Shown piece by piece: positions 47,782 through 56,357 of a stretch of 64,000 nt of DNA. Position numbers and translations under genes: made by a program. The stretch spans positions 62,001 to 126,000 of the forward strand of contig NZ_JAUSUH010000004.1 in the NCBI RefSeq assembly GCF_030813595.1. Reading direction: 5' to 3'. The stretch is from Ancylobacter vacuolatus (GTDB lineage Bacteria; Pseudomonadota; Alphaproteobacteria; Rhizobiales; Xanthobacteraceae). The notes beneath the pieces were generated by a model. That model was not told the origin of the DNA, made no database searches, and saw only the letters and a list, made by a program, of their open reading frames with translations. Position 1 is the first letter of the stretch. Each line of letters begins with the position of its first letter.

Positions 47782-47785
47782 GGCC

Positions 47786-48796
47786 TCACTCGCCGACAGG
47801 GCCGAACAGCGTCCGGTCGAAGCCCGGGGTGGGTCCGACCAGTTCCGGCCCGCCGATCTGCGCCAGCACCTCGTAGAGCTTCGCGCAGGAAGCGCGTTCC
47901 GCCTCACCGAAGCTGCCGGGAATGCCGGCGCGGTAATAGTCGCGCAGCCGTACAAACTCGGCATCGTCGGACGCCTGCATCAGCGGACGGATCCGCTCCC
48001 ACGCCGCATCCTTTGTCGCCAACACACGGTTGGCGGCTGCGGCCGCGCGCAGGAAGGCGGCAATCGCCGCGCCCTTCTCGGCCATCACAGCGTTGCGCCA
48101 GACGAAGCCGACCAGGGGCGGCACCGGTGCGATACCGAGCCCGGTAATCATCTCGCGAACGTCGATCAGCCGGGCGAAGCCGCGCGCGTCGAGGCGGGCG
48201 GCGTAGGGCCAGAAGGTGAGCACGGCATCAACGCGCCCGAGGGCCAGTTGCTCGCTCACCAGCGGCGGCGCGCCATAGACGGGCTCGGCTGCGCGGGCAA
48301 GGTCGATGCCGCTCTTTGCCATCCCATAGGCCCGCATCAGCAGCCAGCTTTTGTCGAGGGCGCCGCCGGCGACGCCAATCCGGCGGCCGCGCAGATCGTC
48401 GATCGTCTTCACCGGCCCGTTCGCCGCCACCATCACCGCGCCGAGCGCGCTGGAGAAAGGAGCGAAGCGCATCGACTCACCTTCGCTGGTGCGGCGCAGG
48501 GCCCAGAGCCAGTCGCTGACGATGAGGTCGACATCGCCGGCCTGCAGCGCCACCGTGGTCGCCTGGCCGCTGGCGAAGTCGACGCCCTCCAGCGCCAGCC
48601 CCTCGCGGCGGTCGAACCCCTCAGCGCGGATCGTCTCGACCAGCCAGTTGAGTGTGCCGAATTTAAGCGCGCCAACGCGAAGACCGAGCGGCGATGCGTC
48701 CTGCGCGCGGGCAATGAGCGGCGCGGCAAGGAGGCCAGCGGCTGCCGCGAGCACGGCACGGCGGGACAGCGCGGCGAGGCTGCCGGCGAAGATCAT
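47786..48796 (-). CDS. ABC transporter substrate-binding protein (NMT1/SsuA-like)
   Basis: Periplasmic binding protein of 336 residues with a Tat-like signal (SRRAVLAAAAGLLAAPLIARA). The core has LRVGALKFGTLNWLVETIRA, QAGDVDLIVSDWLWALRR and IDDLRGRRIGVAGGALDKSW, as in NMT1/THI5-like and SsuA-like proteins. The ligand is unknown; the location in a XoxF/PQQ island suggests a C1- or metal-related compound. It overlaps the DUF3280 gene stop. Confidence 0.88.
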   Translation of the reverse strand: MIFAGSLAALSRRAVLAAAAGLLAAPLIARAQDASPLGLRVGALKFGTLNWLVETIRAEGFDRREGLALEGVDFASGQATTVALQAGDVDLIVSDWLWALRRTSEGESMRFAPFSSALGAVMVAANGPVKTIDDLRGRRIGVAGGALDKSWLLMRAYGMAKSGIDLARAAEPVYGAPPLVSEQLALGRVDAVLTFWPYAARLDARGFARLIDVREMITGLGIAPVPPLVGFVWRNAVMAEKGAAIAAFLRAAAAANRVLATKDAAWERIRPLMQASDDAEFVRLRDYYRAGIPGSFGEAERASCAKLYEVLAQIGGPELVGPTPGFDRTLFGPVGE

Positions 48797-49344
48797 GGTG
48801 CGGCTTTCCCGGTGAGCGGAGGATCGAGCAGGCGGTTGCGTATCAGATAGGAGACGCCGCGCTGCCAGGATTCATCCGTGTTGTTGCGGATATCGGCGCT
48901 GCCGGCCCGCAGCACCTGCCCGGTGGCGACATCGCGCAGCTGGAAATTGATGTTGAGAATGAGGTTCGAGACCTTCTGCACCAGCCCGATCACCTCAATC
49001 TCCGCACCGAGCGCGCGAGCGATCTTGAGCTCGCAGCTGTTGCAGTTGCGGAACGGCGTCGCTTCCTCGATCTGCGCGGCCTGCGGGGCGAGATCGACCA
49101 GCTCAAAGCCGGCCTCCTTCAAGCGCTTGCGCATTTCGCCGGTGATCAGGTCCAGCCGGCGAATCTCGTCCGGCTTGGGTCCACGAGGATCGAACTCGCC
49201 GCTGGTGTCGAGAAGCTCGAACTCGAATACCACCACCCGCGTCGCCGCGTGGGCGGCAGCACAGAACCCAGGGACCGCCGCCATCGCGACCAGAACGGTG
49301 ATCGCGAGGAAAAGACTGCGGCTGATGGCGGTTCGAACTGACAT
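48793..49344 (-). CDS. DUF3280 family exported protein
   Basis: Periplasmic protein of 183 residues. The start MSVRTAISRSLFLAITVLV at 49344; a signal ends near AAHAA. The family pattern is VVVFEFELLDTSGEFDPRGP, then IDLAP-like and FRNCNSCELKIARALGAEI with two cysteines spaced CNSC. DUF3280 proteins occur in methylotrophy clusters, but the function is unknown. It heads the NitT/TauT-type ABC operon and is divergent from the PQQ ABC operon with a 269-bp shared promoter region. Confidence 0.88.
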   Translation of the reverse strand: MSVRTAISRSLFLAITVLVAMAAVPGFCAAAHAATRVVVFEFELLDTSGEFDPRGPKPDEIRRLDLITGEMRKRLKEAGFELVDLAPQAAQIEEATPFRNCNSCELKIARALGAEIEVIGLVQKVSNLILNINFQLRDVATGQVLRAGSADIRNNTDESWQRGVSYLIRNRLLDPPLTGKAAP

Positions 49345-49480
49345 GGCGTTTTCACCTTCCCGACATGATTTCTTCCCGGGCGGATCGATCATATCGCCAA
49401 GAAGCCATCCCGCAACTTACAGGGAAAAGTTCCCGATTGAAATAACTTCGCTTTTCTTGCGCCAACAGAAGCGTTACATT

Positions 49481-49502
49481 CTCTTATTAGTTTCTTATAC
49501 TC
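49481..49502 (+). promoter_or_regulatory. 11-bp direct-repeat element upstream of PQQ ABC operon
   Basis: Two units, CTCTTATTAGT then TTCTTATACTC, match the pqqA element at 15 of 22 positions with the same 11-bp period. A TTTTAT/TATTGAAT -10-like stretch lies about 5-11 bp further on. It lies 111 bp before the ATG at 49614 in a locally AT-rich stretch, and could also serve the divergent DUF3280 gene. Confidence 0.6.
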
Positions 49503-49613
49503 GCAATTTTATTGAATGCTTGATTTTGTTTGCGTAGAGTTTTCCCCAAGGCTCACGAGAAAAGTTCCGAGGACAATGTCCCGGACGAAGCAAGCCGCGG
49601 GATGGAAAGGCCG

Positions 49614-50855
49614 ATGACCAGGATGGCAAGCGCCGTCGGCGCGACGCTTTTTGCAATGATGTGCGTGTCTGTACCCGCCGGGGCACAGGACGGCGCGTCC
49701 CCCACCTCTCCGGTGGCGCCGCTGGCGGCCAAGCCGGCAAAGACCATCGGACCAGAACAGACCTTCCTCATCGGCGTGGTTCGTCAGATTCCCGAGCCCC
49801 CGCCGTGGATCGCGCCACTGCAGATGCCGCCCGACGATCTCGGTATCGCCGGCGCCGAGCTTGGCATTCGCGACAACCTCACCAGTGGCCGCTTCCTCAA
49901 GCTCGACTACAAGCTGTCGAGCGAAATCGTCCCGACCGATGGCGACCCGCTCCTGGCGGTGGAGAAGCTCGTGGAGGCCGGCAACCGCTTCATCCTGCTG
50001 GACGTGCCGCCGGATGCGCTCGTGAAGATTGCCGACACCTACAAGGACCGCGACATCCTCTTCATAAATGTCGGCGCGACGGATGACCGGCTGCGGCAGC
50101 AGGACTGCCGGGCCAATGTGTTCCACATAGCCCCGAGCCGCTCCATGCTGACGGACGCGCTCGCCCAGTTCCTCGTCACCAAGCGCTGGCAGAACTGGTT
50201 CCTGATGGTCGGGCGCACCGACAATGACAAGCTCTATGCCGAGGCGGTGCGGCGCTCGGCCAAGAAGTTCGGGGGCAAGATCGTCGCCGAGAAGACCTGG
50301 GACTATGGGCCGGATGCGCGCGCCACCGCCCAATCCGAAGTGCCGCGCGGCACCCAGGTCGGCGAGTACGACATGCTGATCGTCGCCGATGAACTCGGCG
50401 AGTTCGGCGATATCCTGCCCTATAACACCTGGCTCTCGCGGCCGGTCGCCGGGACGCAGGGGCTGATGGCGCTCTCCTGGCACCCGACGATGGAGAACTG
50501 GGGCGCCTCGCAGCTGCAGAGCCGCTTCTTCAAGCAATCCAAGCGGCTGATGCAGCCTCTGGATTTCCAGATGTGGCAGGGCGCGTTTGCCGTCGGCTCG
50601 GCTAGCCTCAAGACGCGCAACAGCGACCCGGCCAAGGTGAAAGCGCAGATGCTATCGCCCGATTACGACCTGCCGGTGTTCAAGGGCGTCGCCGCCACTT
50701 TCCGCGACTGGGACCAGCAGTTGCGCCAGCCCATCCTGCTGACCCATGCCACCAACACGGTCACGCTCTCACCGCAGGCCGGCTTTCTGCACCAGAGCTC
50801 GCCGCTCGACACGCTTGGCTTCGATCGTCCCGAGTCTCGCTGCAAGCTCAAATAA
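49614..50855 (+). CDS. PQQ-dependent alcohol dehydrogenase system ABC substrate-binding protein
   Basis: Periplasmic protein of 413 residues. The ATG at 49614 follows GGAAAGG; the ATG at 49602 is an alternative. A signal ends near PAGAQ. The body is a branched-chain-amino-acid-receptor-like fold (TFLIGVVRQIPEPPPWIAP, DILFINVGATDDRLRQQDC, FHIAPSRSMLTDALAQFLVT). This family is known only from PQQ alcohol dehydrogenase loci. It heads an operon of six genes. Confidence 0.88.
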   Translation: MTRMASAVGATLFAMMCVSVPAGAQDGASPTSPVAPLAAKPAKTIGPEQTFLIGVVRQIPEPPPWIAPLQMPPDDLGIAGAELGIRDNLTSGRFLKLDYKLSSEIVPTDGDPLLAVEKLVEAGNRFILLDVPPDALVKIADTYKDRDILFINVGATDDRLRQQDCRANVFHIAPSRSMLTDALAQFLVTKRWQNWFLMVGRTDNDKLYAEAVRRSAKKFGGKIVAEKTWDYGPDARATAQSEVPRGTQVGEYDMLIVADELGEFGDILPYNTWLSRPVAGTQGLMALSWHPTMENWGASQLQSRFFKQSKRLMQPLDFQMWQGAFAVGSASLKTRNSDPAKVKAQMLSPDYDLPVFKGVAATFRDWDQQLRQPILLTHATNTVTLSPQAGFLHQSSPLDTLGFDRPESRCKLK

Positions 50856-50881
50856 AATCAGACAATTGCCTGGAGGAAACG

Positions 50882-51868
50882 ATGAAACGACCGATTCTGC
50901 TGTCCACCAGCTTGGCGACCCTCGCGGCGCTGCTGCTGGCCGATGCGCTGCCGGCCGAAGCGAGCCCGCGCGCTTTCGTGACCAACGAGCGTGACCACAC
51001 GATGAGCGTCGTCGACATGGAGACGCTGAAGGTCATCGACACCATCAAGACCGGCCGGCGTCCGCGCGGCATCATCGCCAGCCCGGACGGCAAGCTGATC
51101 TATGTCTGCGCCTCCGACGACAACCGCGTCGAGGTCTATGATGCGGCCACGCTGAAGCTGGTGAAGACGCTGCGCTCGGGCCCGGACCCGGAACTGTTCG
51201 TGCTGCATCCCTCGGGGAACCCGCTCTACATCGCCAACGAAGACGACAACATGGTCACGGTGGTCAATGTCGAGAACAATGAGCTGATCGCCGAGATCCC
51301 GGTCGGGGTCGAGCCGGAAGGCATGGGTATCAGCCCCGACGGCAAATACATGGTCAATACCTCCGAGACGACCAACATGGCGCATGTGGTCGACACCTCG
51401 AACAACGAGATTATCGAGAACATCCTCGTCGATTCCCGTCCGCGCATCGCCGAATTCACCAAGGACGGCAAGCAGCTCTGGGTGTCGGCGGAGGTCGGCG
51501 GCACGGTGGCGGTGATCGACCCGGCGACCTGGAAGATCATCAAGAAGATCTCGTTCAAGATTCCCGGTGTGGCCGACGATGCCATCCAGCCGGTCGGCGT
51601 GCGCATCACCAAGGATGGGTCGAAGGCCTTCGTCGCCCTCGGCCCAGCCAACCGCGTCGCCGTCGTCAACGCCAAGACGCTTGAAGTCGAAAACTACCTT
51701 CTCGTCGGTCAGCGCGTCTGGCAGCTCGGCTTCACGCCGGATGAAAAGTTCCTGCTGTCGACCAACGGCAACTCCAATGACATTTCGGTCATCGACGTCG
51801 ACAGCCAGAAAGTCACCAAATCCCTCACCGTCGGTCGCGCGCCCTGGGGCGTGGTCGTGGTGCCGTGA
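50882..51868 (+). CDS. PQQ-dependent catabolism-associated YVTN beta-propeller protein
   Basis: Exported protein of 328 residues with a signal ending near PAEAS. Seven blades of YVTN type follow, such as RAFVTNERDHTMSVVDMETL, KLIYVCASDDNRVEVYDAAT and PLYIANEDDNMVTVVNVENN. A GGAGG ribosome site precedes the ATG. It is part of the plus-strand operon and resembles the beta-propeller family found next to quinoprotein dehydrogenases; the precise role is unknown. Confidence 0.9.
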   Translation: MKRPILLSTSLATLAALLLADALPAEASPRAFVTNERDHTMSVVDMETLKVIDTIKTGRRPRGIIASPDGKLIYVCASDDNRVEVYDAATLKLVKTLRSGPDPELFVLHPSGNPLYIANEDDNMVTVVNVENNELIAEIPVGVEPEGMGISPDGKYMVNTSETTNMAHVVDTSNNEIIENILVDSRPRIAEFTKDGKQLWVSAEVGGTVAVIDPATWKIIKKISFKIPGVADDAIQPVGVRITKDGSKAFVALGPANRVAVVNAKTLEVENYLLVGQRVWQLGFTPDEKFLLSTNGNSNDISVIDVDSQKVTKSLTVGRAPWGVVVVP

Positions 51869-51909
51869 CCGCAAGAAAGAAATCAATCAGCCCATTCGGA
51901 GGAACACCC

Positions 51910-52338
51910 ATGAAGACCCGCCTGATCCTTGCCGCCACCGCCGCGACCCTCGCGCTCTCGGGACTCGCTTATGCCAAGGGCGACCTCACGCTGAAGCCCG
52001 TCGAGCTGGAGGAACTGACCGTCGGCACCGGCAATTCCGGCTTCGGCGTCTCGCAGACCAAGTATGAGCTGGAGACCGGCAAGTCCTACAGTCTGATGAT
52101 CAAATCTACCGGCAAGAAGGAATGCGCCTGGCAGTCGCCCGGCCTGTTCCAGAGCATCTTCCTGCGCAAGGTCGAAGCCGGCGGAATGGAGATCAAGGCC
52201 ATACACCTCACCGAGCTTGAGTTCGAGGAAGAGGGCGAGGCCGAGATGTTCTTCGTGCCGATCCGGCCGGGCACCTTTGCGTGGTACTGCAAGGGCATGG
52301 AAGAGCGCGGCATGAAGGGCGAATTCATCGTCAAATGA
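51910..52338 (+). CDS. Cupredoxin-like exported protein with altered metal ligands
   Basis: Protein of 142 residues; the start at 51910 follows CGGAGGAACACCC, and the signal ends near AYAKG. The cupredoxin fold is suggested by YSLMIKSTGKKECAWQSPGL and the C-terminal FVPIRPGTFAWYCKGMEERG. In relatives with a type 1 copper site the first ligand is His (in H-x-F-x-SP) and the second half is C-x-x-H...M. Here Cys and Met stand in the two His positions. Copper binding is therefore uncertain. It is found between the beta-propeller and ABC ATPase genes. Confidence 0.8.
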   Translation: MKTRLILAATAATLALSGLAYAKGDLTLKPVELEELTVGTGNSGFGVSQTKYELETGKSYSLMIKSTGKKECAWQSPGLFQSIFLRKVEAGGMEIKAIHLTELEFEEEGEAEMFFVPIRPGTFAWYCKGMEERGMKGEFIVK

Positions 52339-52376
52339 GTGCCCGTCCTCGCTGACTTCTTCTCCTCGTGAACACT

Positions 52377-52402
52377 GTCCCCGGCTAGCCCCGGGGACTT
52401 TT
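52377..52402 (+). terminator. Hairpin with T-tract inside PQQ ABC operon
   Basis: GTCCCCGG (52377-52384) pairs with CCGGGGAC (52391-52398), followed by TTTT. It lies between the cupredoxin-like gene and the ABC ATPase gene, so it probably reduces expression of the transporter genes relative to the exported proteins. Confidence 0.7.
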
Positions 52403-52425
52403 CTTCTCTCGGCATGGGAGACGCT

Positions 52426-53217
52426 ATGACGGCCCGGTCTCGCGACATCCCTCCGCTGCAGGCGCTCGATGCCGGCGTGGCGGCCCTTGATGTGCGCGGC
52501 GTGAGCCACGTCTTCGGCGCTCGCAAGGCGCTGGACGATGTCAGCCTCGACGTTCCCGCCGGCAGCTTCACCGCGCTTCTCGGCCCGAACGGCGCCGGCA
52601 AGACCACGCTGTTCTCGCTGATCACCCGCCTTTACGACAATCGCAGCGGTGTCATCCATGTGCTGGGCTTCGACGTGCGCCGCCAGCCCGCCGCGGCGCT
52701 GAGTCGCCTGGGCGTGGTGTTCCAGGCCCGCACGCTGGACCTTGAACTCTCCGTGCTCGACAATCTGCTCTACCATGCGACGCTGCACGGCGTCGGCTTT
52801 CACGCCGGGCGCCAGCGGGCCTTGGCGCTGCTAGAACAGGACGGGCTCGCCGACCGCGCCCGCGACAAGGTGCGCAACCTCTCAGGCGGCCAGATGCGCC
52901 GGGTGGAGATCGTGCGCGCGCTCATGCATCGTCCCCGCCTCCTGCTGCTCGACGAGCCCACGGTCGGGCTCGACATCGCCTCCCGCGCGGCGCTGGTGGC
53001 GCAGGTCCGCGCGCTGGTGGCCAATGAGGGCATCGGCGTGCTGTGGGCGACCCATATCATCGAGGAAATCGCTCCGGGCGACCGGGTGGTGGTGCTGCAT
53101 CGTGGACGGGTCCGCGCCAATGGCACCTATGAAGGCATGCTGGCGCAGACCGGCGGCGAGGACCTCTCGGCGGCCTTCCTGCGCCTTGTCGACGACACCG
53201 GGGAATCAGCGGCATGA
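52426..53217 (+). CDS. ABC transporter ATP-binding protein, PQQ-dependent alcohol dehydrogenase system
   Basis: ATPase of 263 residues. The ATG at 52426 has GGGAG five bases before it; 52414 is an alternative. It has Walker A LLGPNGAGKTTLFSLI, signature NLSGGQMRRVEIVRALMHRP, Walker B LLLLDEPTVGLD and H-loop VLWATHIIEEI. The layout is of the export (ABC-2, NodI-like) type. It overlaps the permease start (ATGA). Confidence 0.92.
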   Translation: MTARSRDIPPLQALDAGVAALDVRGVSHVFGARKALDDVSLDVPAGSFTALLGPNGAGKTTLFSLITRLYDNRSGVIHVLGFDVRRQPAAALSRLGVVFQARTLDLELSVLDNLLYHATLHGVGFHAGRQRALALLEQDGLADRARDKVRNLSGGQMRRVEIVRALMHRPRLLLLDEPTVGLDIASRAALVAQVRALVANEGIGVLWATHIIEEIAPGDRVVVLHRGRVRANGTYEGMLAQTGGEDLSAAFLRLVDDTGESAA

Positions 53218-54068
53218 GCGCACCCTCCCCCCCGCCCCCCGCTCGCTTCCGCTTGCCGCTCGCGGGCTATCTCATCGTCCTCGTCGGCATCTGCTGGCGC
53301 GAGGGGTTGCGGTTTCTCAACCAGCGCGGCCGCTTCCTGTCGGCGCTGGTGCGCCCGCTGGTGTGGCTATTCATCTTCGCCGCCGGCTTCCGTTCCGTGC
53401 TCGGCGTCTCGATCATTCCGCCTTACGAGACCTATGTGCTCTACGAGGTCTATGTGACGCCTGGGCTGGTGGCGATGATCCAGCTCTTCAACGGGCTGCA
53501 GTCCTCGCTCTCCATGGTCCATGACCGCGAGGTCGGGGCGATGCGGATCTTGCTGGTGAGCCCCTATCCACGCTGGTACCTGCTGGTGTGCAAGCTCATC
53601 GCCGGCATCTGCGTCTCGCTGCTGCAGGTCTACGCCTTTCTCGCCGTCGCCTGGTTCTGGGAGGTGGAGCTGCCGCCGATCGGCTATTTCACCGTCATAC
53701 CGGCACTTTTGCTGACGGGGCTGATGCTCGGCGCGATGGGGCTGCTGATGTCCTCGCTGTTTCGGCAGATGGAGAACTTCGCCAGCGTGATGAACTTTGT
53801 GATCTTCCCGATGTTCTTCGCCTCCTCTGCGCTTTATCCGCTCTGGCGCGTGCAGGAGAGCAGCCTGGCGCTGTGGTGGATCTGCACCCTCAATCCGTTC
53901 ACCTATGCCGTGGAACTGATCCGCTTCGCCCTCTATGGCCAATTCGCGCCCCTGCCGGCGCTGGTCGTCGCCGGTTGCGCAATGGTGTTCCTCGCGGCCT
54001 CGATACTAGCCTATGATCCTTCCGCCGGCGTGATGGCCCGCCGTGGTGGGCCAGAGAATGCGAAGTAA
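53214..54068 (+). CDS. ABC-2 type transporter permease, PQQ-associated
   Basis: Membrane protein of 284 residues with six helices, NodJ-like. It shows SALVRPLVWLFIFAAGFRSV, DREVGAMRILLVSPYPRWYL and FPMFFASSALYPLWRVQESS, typical of ABC-2 exporters. Together with the ATPase it should export or flip an unknown molecule. Some PQQ clusters carry the same pair. Confidence 0.9.
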   Translation: MSAPSPPPPARFRLPLAGYLIVLVGICWREGLRFLNQRGRFLSALVRPLVWLFIFAAGFRSVLGVSIIPPYETYVLYEVYVTPGLVAMIQLFNGLQSSLSMVHDREVGAMRILLVSPYPRWYLLVCKLIAGICVSLLQVYAFLAVAWFWEVELPPIGYFTVIPALLLTGLMLGAMGLLMSSLFRQMENFASVMNFVIFPMFFASSALYPLWRVQESSLALWWICTLNPFTYAVELIRFALYGQFAPLPALVVAGCAMVFLAASILAYDPSAGVMARRGGPENAK

Positions 54069-54135
54069 GCCCGCAGCGCCTGCCAAGCCGCAACGGAAGC
54101 CGCAGAGCTTCCGGACAAAATCTCGAGGAAAACCC

Positions 54136-54768
54136 ATGCCCACATCCCGCTCTTCCCTGCACTCCCTTTGCCTCGCCATTCCCATGCTCCTGCTCACCGG
54201 CGTCGCGCCCAGCTTTGCAGCGGCGCCTGCGGGCGGACTCTGGCCCTGCATTCAGCGCAAAGTGCCGGAACTGGCGGCCGGACAGATGTGGTCCGGCCCG
54301 CCGATCGACAATCTCAAATGGCAGGATGACCTGCAGGTCGCCGAACTGGTGCCGGTGCTCGCGGCCCAGCGCACACCCATCGATGAGGCGACAAAGCAGA
54401 TCGACGCCTTCGCCAGCACGCTCGGGGCCAACAGCAAGGAGCGGCTCACCCTGCTGTTTGCCGGCCTGTTCGAGCAGATCAATGCGCGCCGCAGCCGGAT
54501 CATGAACGGCATTGAACGCTACGCGCAGCACCAGATCGAGCTCTCCAAGCGGATCAAGGAAGAGAGTCTGGCGGTCGCCAAGGCCAAGAAGGCCGCCGGG
54601 CCCGAATTGGACAATGCCAAGGCGCTGGAGCTGGAGAAGCAGCTGCTCTGGGATACCCGGATCTACGACGCACGCCAGCAATCCATGTCAGCCGTGTGCG
54701 AGAGCCCGGTGCTGCTGGAACAGCGCATTTTCACTCTCTCGCGCGCGATCCAGGAAAAGTTGCCGTAA
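54136..54768 (+). CDS. Exported protein of unknown function, end of PQQ ABC operon
   Basis: Periplasmic protein of 210 residues. The start MPTSRSSLHSLCLAIPMLLL at 54136 follows CGAGGAAAACCC; the signal ends near SFAAA. The mature chain is mostly helical (AAGQMWSGPPIDNLKWQDDL, then IDEATKQIDAFASTLG) with two cysteines (WPCIQRKV and AVCESPV). No known domain is recognised. It is the last gene of the operon. Confidence 0.78.
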   Translation: MPTSRSSLHSLCLAIPMLLLTGVAPSFAAAPAGGLWPCIQRKVPELAAGQMWSGPPIDNLKWQDDLQVAELVPVLAAQRTPIDEATKQIDAFASTLGANSKERLTLLFAGLFEQINARRSRIMNGIERYAQHQIELSKRIKEESLAVAKAKKAAGPELDNAKALELEKQLLWDTRIYDARQQSMSAVCESPVLLEQRIFTLSRAIQEKLP

Positions 54769-54774
54769 CCAGCA

Positions 54775-54807
54775 GCCAGCCCCCGGCCGTACAGCTGGGG
54801 GGCTGGC
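54775..54807. terminator. Bidirectional hairpin between convergent operons
   Basis: GCCAGCCCCC (54775-54784) pairs with GGGGGCTGGC (54798-54807). It lies directly after the plus-strand operon and before the end of the minus-strand xox operon. No T-tract is present on either side. Confidence 0.55.
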
Positions 54808-54866
54808 CGGGCCGGAATAGGCTCACGGCCAAATCGCGAGGAGGCCGCCGCACGGACGGCGGTGGC

Positions 54867-55457
54867 TCAGGGGGTGGGCTGGCCCTGCTCCAGCGGCAGG
54901 CCGCTCCTGGCCCAGCCGTCACTGCCGGCCGGGTACCAGGCGATATTGGAATAGCCATATTCCTCGATCGCCCGCTTGGCGGCGTTCCAGCTCATCCAGC
55001 AATCGGTCTGGCAGTAGATGACCAGCGCAGCGGTGCGGTTGCTCCCGGCCAGCGCCTCCAAATGGGAGCGAAAATAGGCGTTGGTCTCGGCGGTAAGGGC
55101 ACCATAGCCGACATTGGGCAGCCAGACGCTGCCCGGCAAATGGTCGCGCCGTTTGTCACGCCAGAGCGTACCGGGGGGAAGATTGGCAGGCTTCACGTCG
55201 CGCGGCATCACGTCGACGAAGATCGCCGCCTTCGCCCGCCAGAGCCGCTCAGCCTCGGCGGTGTCGATCACCCGGGCGCCCTTCAGCGTTGCTGGAGTCG
55301 GCGCCCGGTAGTCGTCCATGCGGTAGCCCGCCGGCTCGGGCACCGGCGGCTCGCCCCGGCCGGCGGTCGGCGCAAAGGCGAAGAGGACGGCGGCCAGCCC
55401 GGCCATGCCCAGCCAGGCCAGACGGGCGAGCGATGAATCGGGCCGATCGTTTTTCAC
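54867..55457 (-). CDS. PQQ-dependent catabolism-associated CXXCW motif protein (rhodanese-like)
   Basis: Exported protein of 196 residues. The GTG start at 55457 follows AAGGAGGCG; the signal ends near TAGRG. The rhodanese-like domain carries the CQTDCWMSWNAAKRA motif, which gives the family its CXXCW name. It begins 17 bp after xoxJ and probably belongs to the xox operon. A role in thiol or metal handling is inferred. Confidence 0.9.
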   Translation of the reverse strand: MKNDRPDSSLARLAWLGMAGLAAVLFAFAPTAGRGEPPVPEPAGYRMDDYRAPTPATLKGARVIDTAEAERLWRAKAAIFVDVMPRDVKPANLPPGTLWRDKRRDHLPGSVWLPNVGYGALTAETNAYFRSHLEALAGSNRTAALVIYCQTDCWMSWNAAKRAIEEYGYSNIAWYPAGSDGWARSGLPLEQGQPTP

Positions 55458-55474
55458 CGCCGCCTCCTTCGGGC

Positions 55475-56353
55475 TCAGGGTGCGGCGTCGATCGGGCGGT
55501 TCTGACCGTCGAGCAGCGGAACGCCATAGTCGAGCAGGATGCGGTTGATCGCCCCCTGCTCTTCCTTGATGAAAGCATTGAGCTGATGCTTCCAGTTCAA
55601 TTCGCCCGGGCGAATGCCGAAGGTAATCCGGTAGACCAGCGCCGGATCGCCCTTTTCCTTGACCAGCGGCACGACCGAGAGCGGTACGTCCGACTTTTTG
55701 GCGTAGTAGCCGCCAATAGGACCCCACAATATACCGGCGTCGATCTCACCGGCATCAATGTCGGCAATCATCGCTTCGGCGGGGCTTTCGAATCGGCGGT
55801 CCACCATCAGCGCATAGGGGCGCGCCATGGGCATGAGCCCATTGCGGCTGAGCAGGTCGCCGGGCGGCGTGCCGGCGATGACGCCGATCCGTCGACCCTT
55901 CAGGCGCGGGTCTTCCAGCGTGTCGATACCGGCGAGATCACTGTCCTTCTTGGCGATCAGCACCCAGGCCGAGCGGTAATAGGCATTGGTGTTCAGCACC
56001 GGGTCGCCGCCCGCCACATAACCCATCACCACGTCGCAGCGCTTGGCTCCCAGCGTCATGCGGTAGAAGCCGGTCGCTTGGGGAAACCACGTATAGTCCA
56101 GCGCAAGGCCGAGCTTCGCCGCCATGAGTTCGGCGATCTTGTTCTCGAACCCCTGCCCCTCCTCATTGGTGAAGGGCATGTTGGCGGGATCGGCGCAGAC
56201 GCGCAGCGTCGAACGGTCGACCAGATCCGCCACCTGGGCCGGCGCCTGGATAGGAAAGGCGGCAAGGGTGGCGAGCGTCACGAACGCCGCGACGCCCCGC
56301 CCCTTCATGCGCGCCGAGCGAAGGATGTTTCCCGGCTGCGCCATGTTCGCCAT
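55475..56353 (-). CDS. xoxJ: Quinoprotein dehydrogenase-associated periplasmic binding protein XoxJ
   Basis: Periplasmic protein of 292 residues, family 3 binding-protein fold. The start MANMAQPGNILRSARMKGRG lies four bases after the xoxG stop. It has STLRVCADPANMPFTNEEGQ, GFYRMTLGAKRCDVVMGYVA and GRRIGVIAGTPPGDLL, as in XoxJ/MoxJ. XoxJ is thought to help XoxF mature. The order xoxF-xoxG-xoxJ is standard. Confidence 0.92.
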   Translation of the reverse strand: MANMAQPGNILRSARMKGRGVAAFVTLATLAAFPIQAPAQVADLVDRSTLRVCADPANMPFTNEEGQGFENKIAELMAAKLGLALDYTWFPQATGFYRMTLGAKRCDVVMGYVAGGDPVLNTNAYYRSAWVLIAKKDSDLAGIDTLEDPRLKGRRIGVIAGTPPGDLLSRNGLMPMARPYALMVDRRFESPAEAMIADIDAGEIDAGILWGPIGGYYAKKSDVPLSVVPLVKEKGDPALVYRITFGIRPGELNWKHQLNAFIKEEQGAINRILLDYGVPLLDGQNRPIDAAP

Positions 56354-56357
56354 GGCG

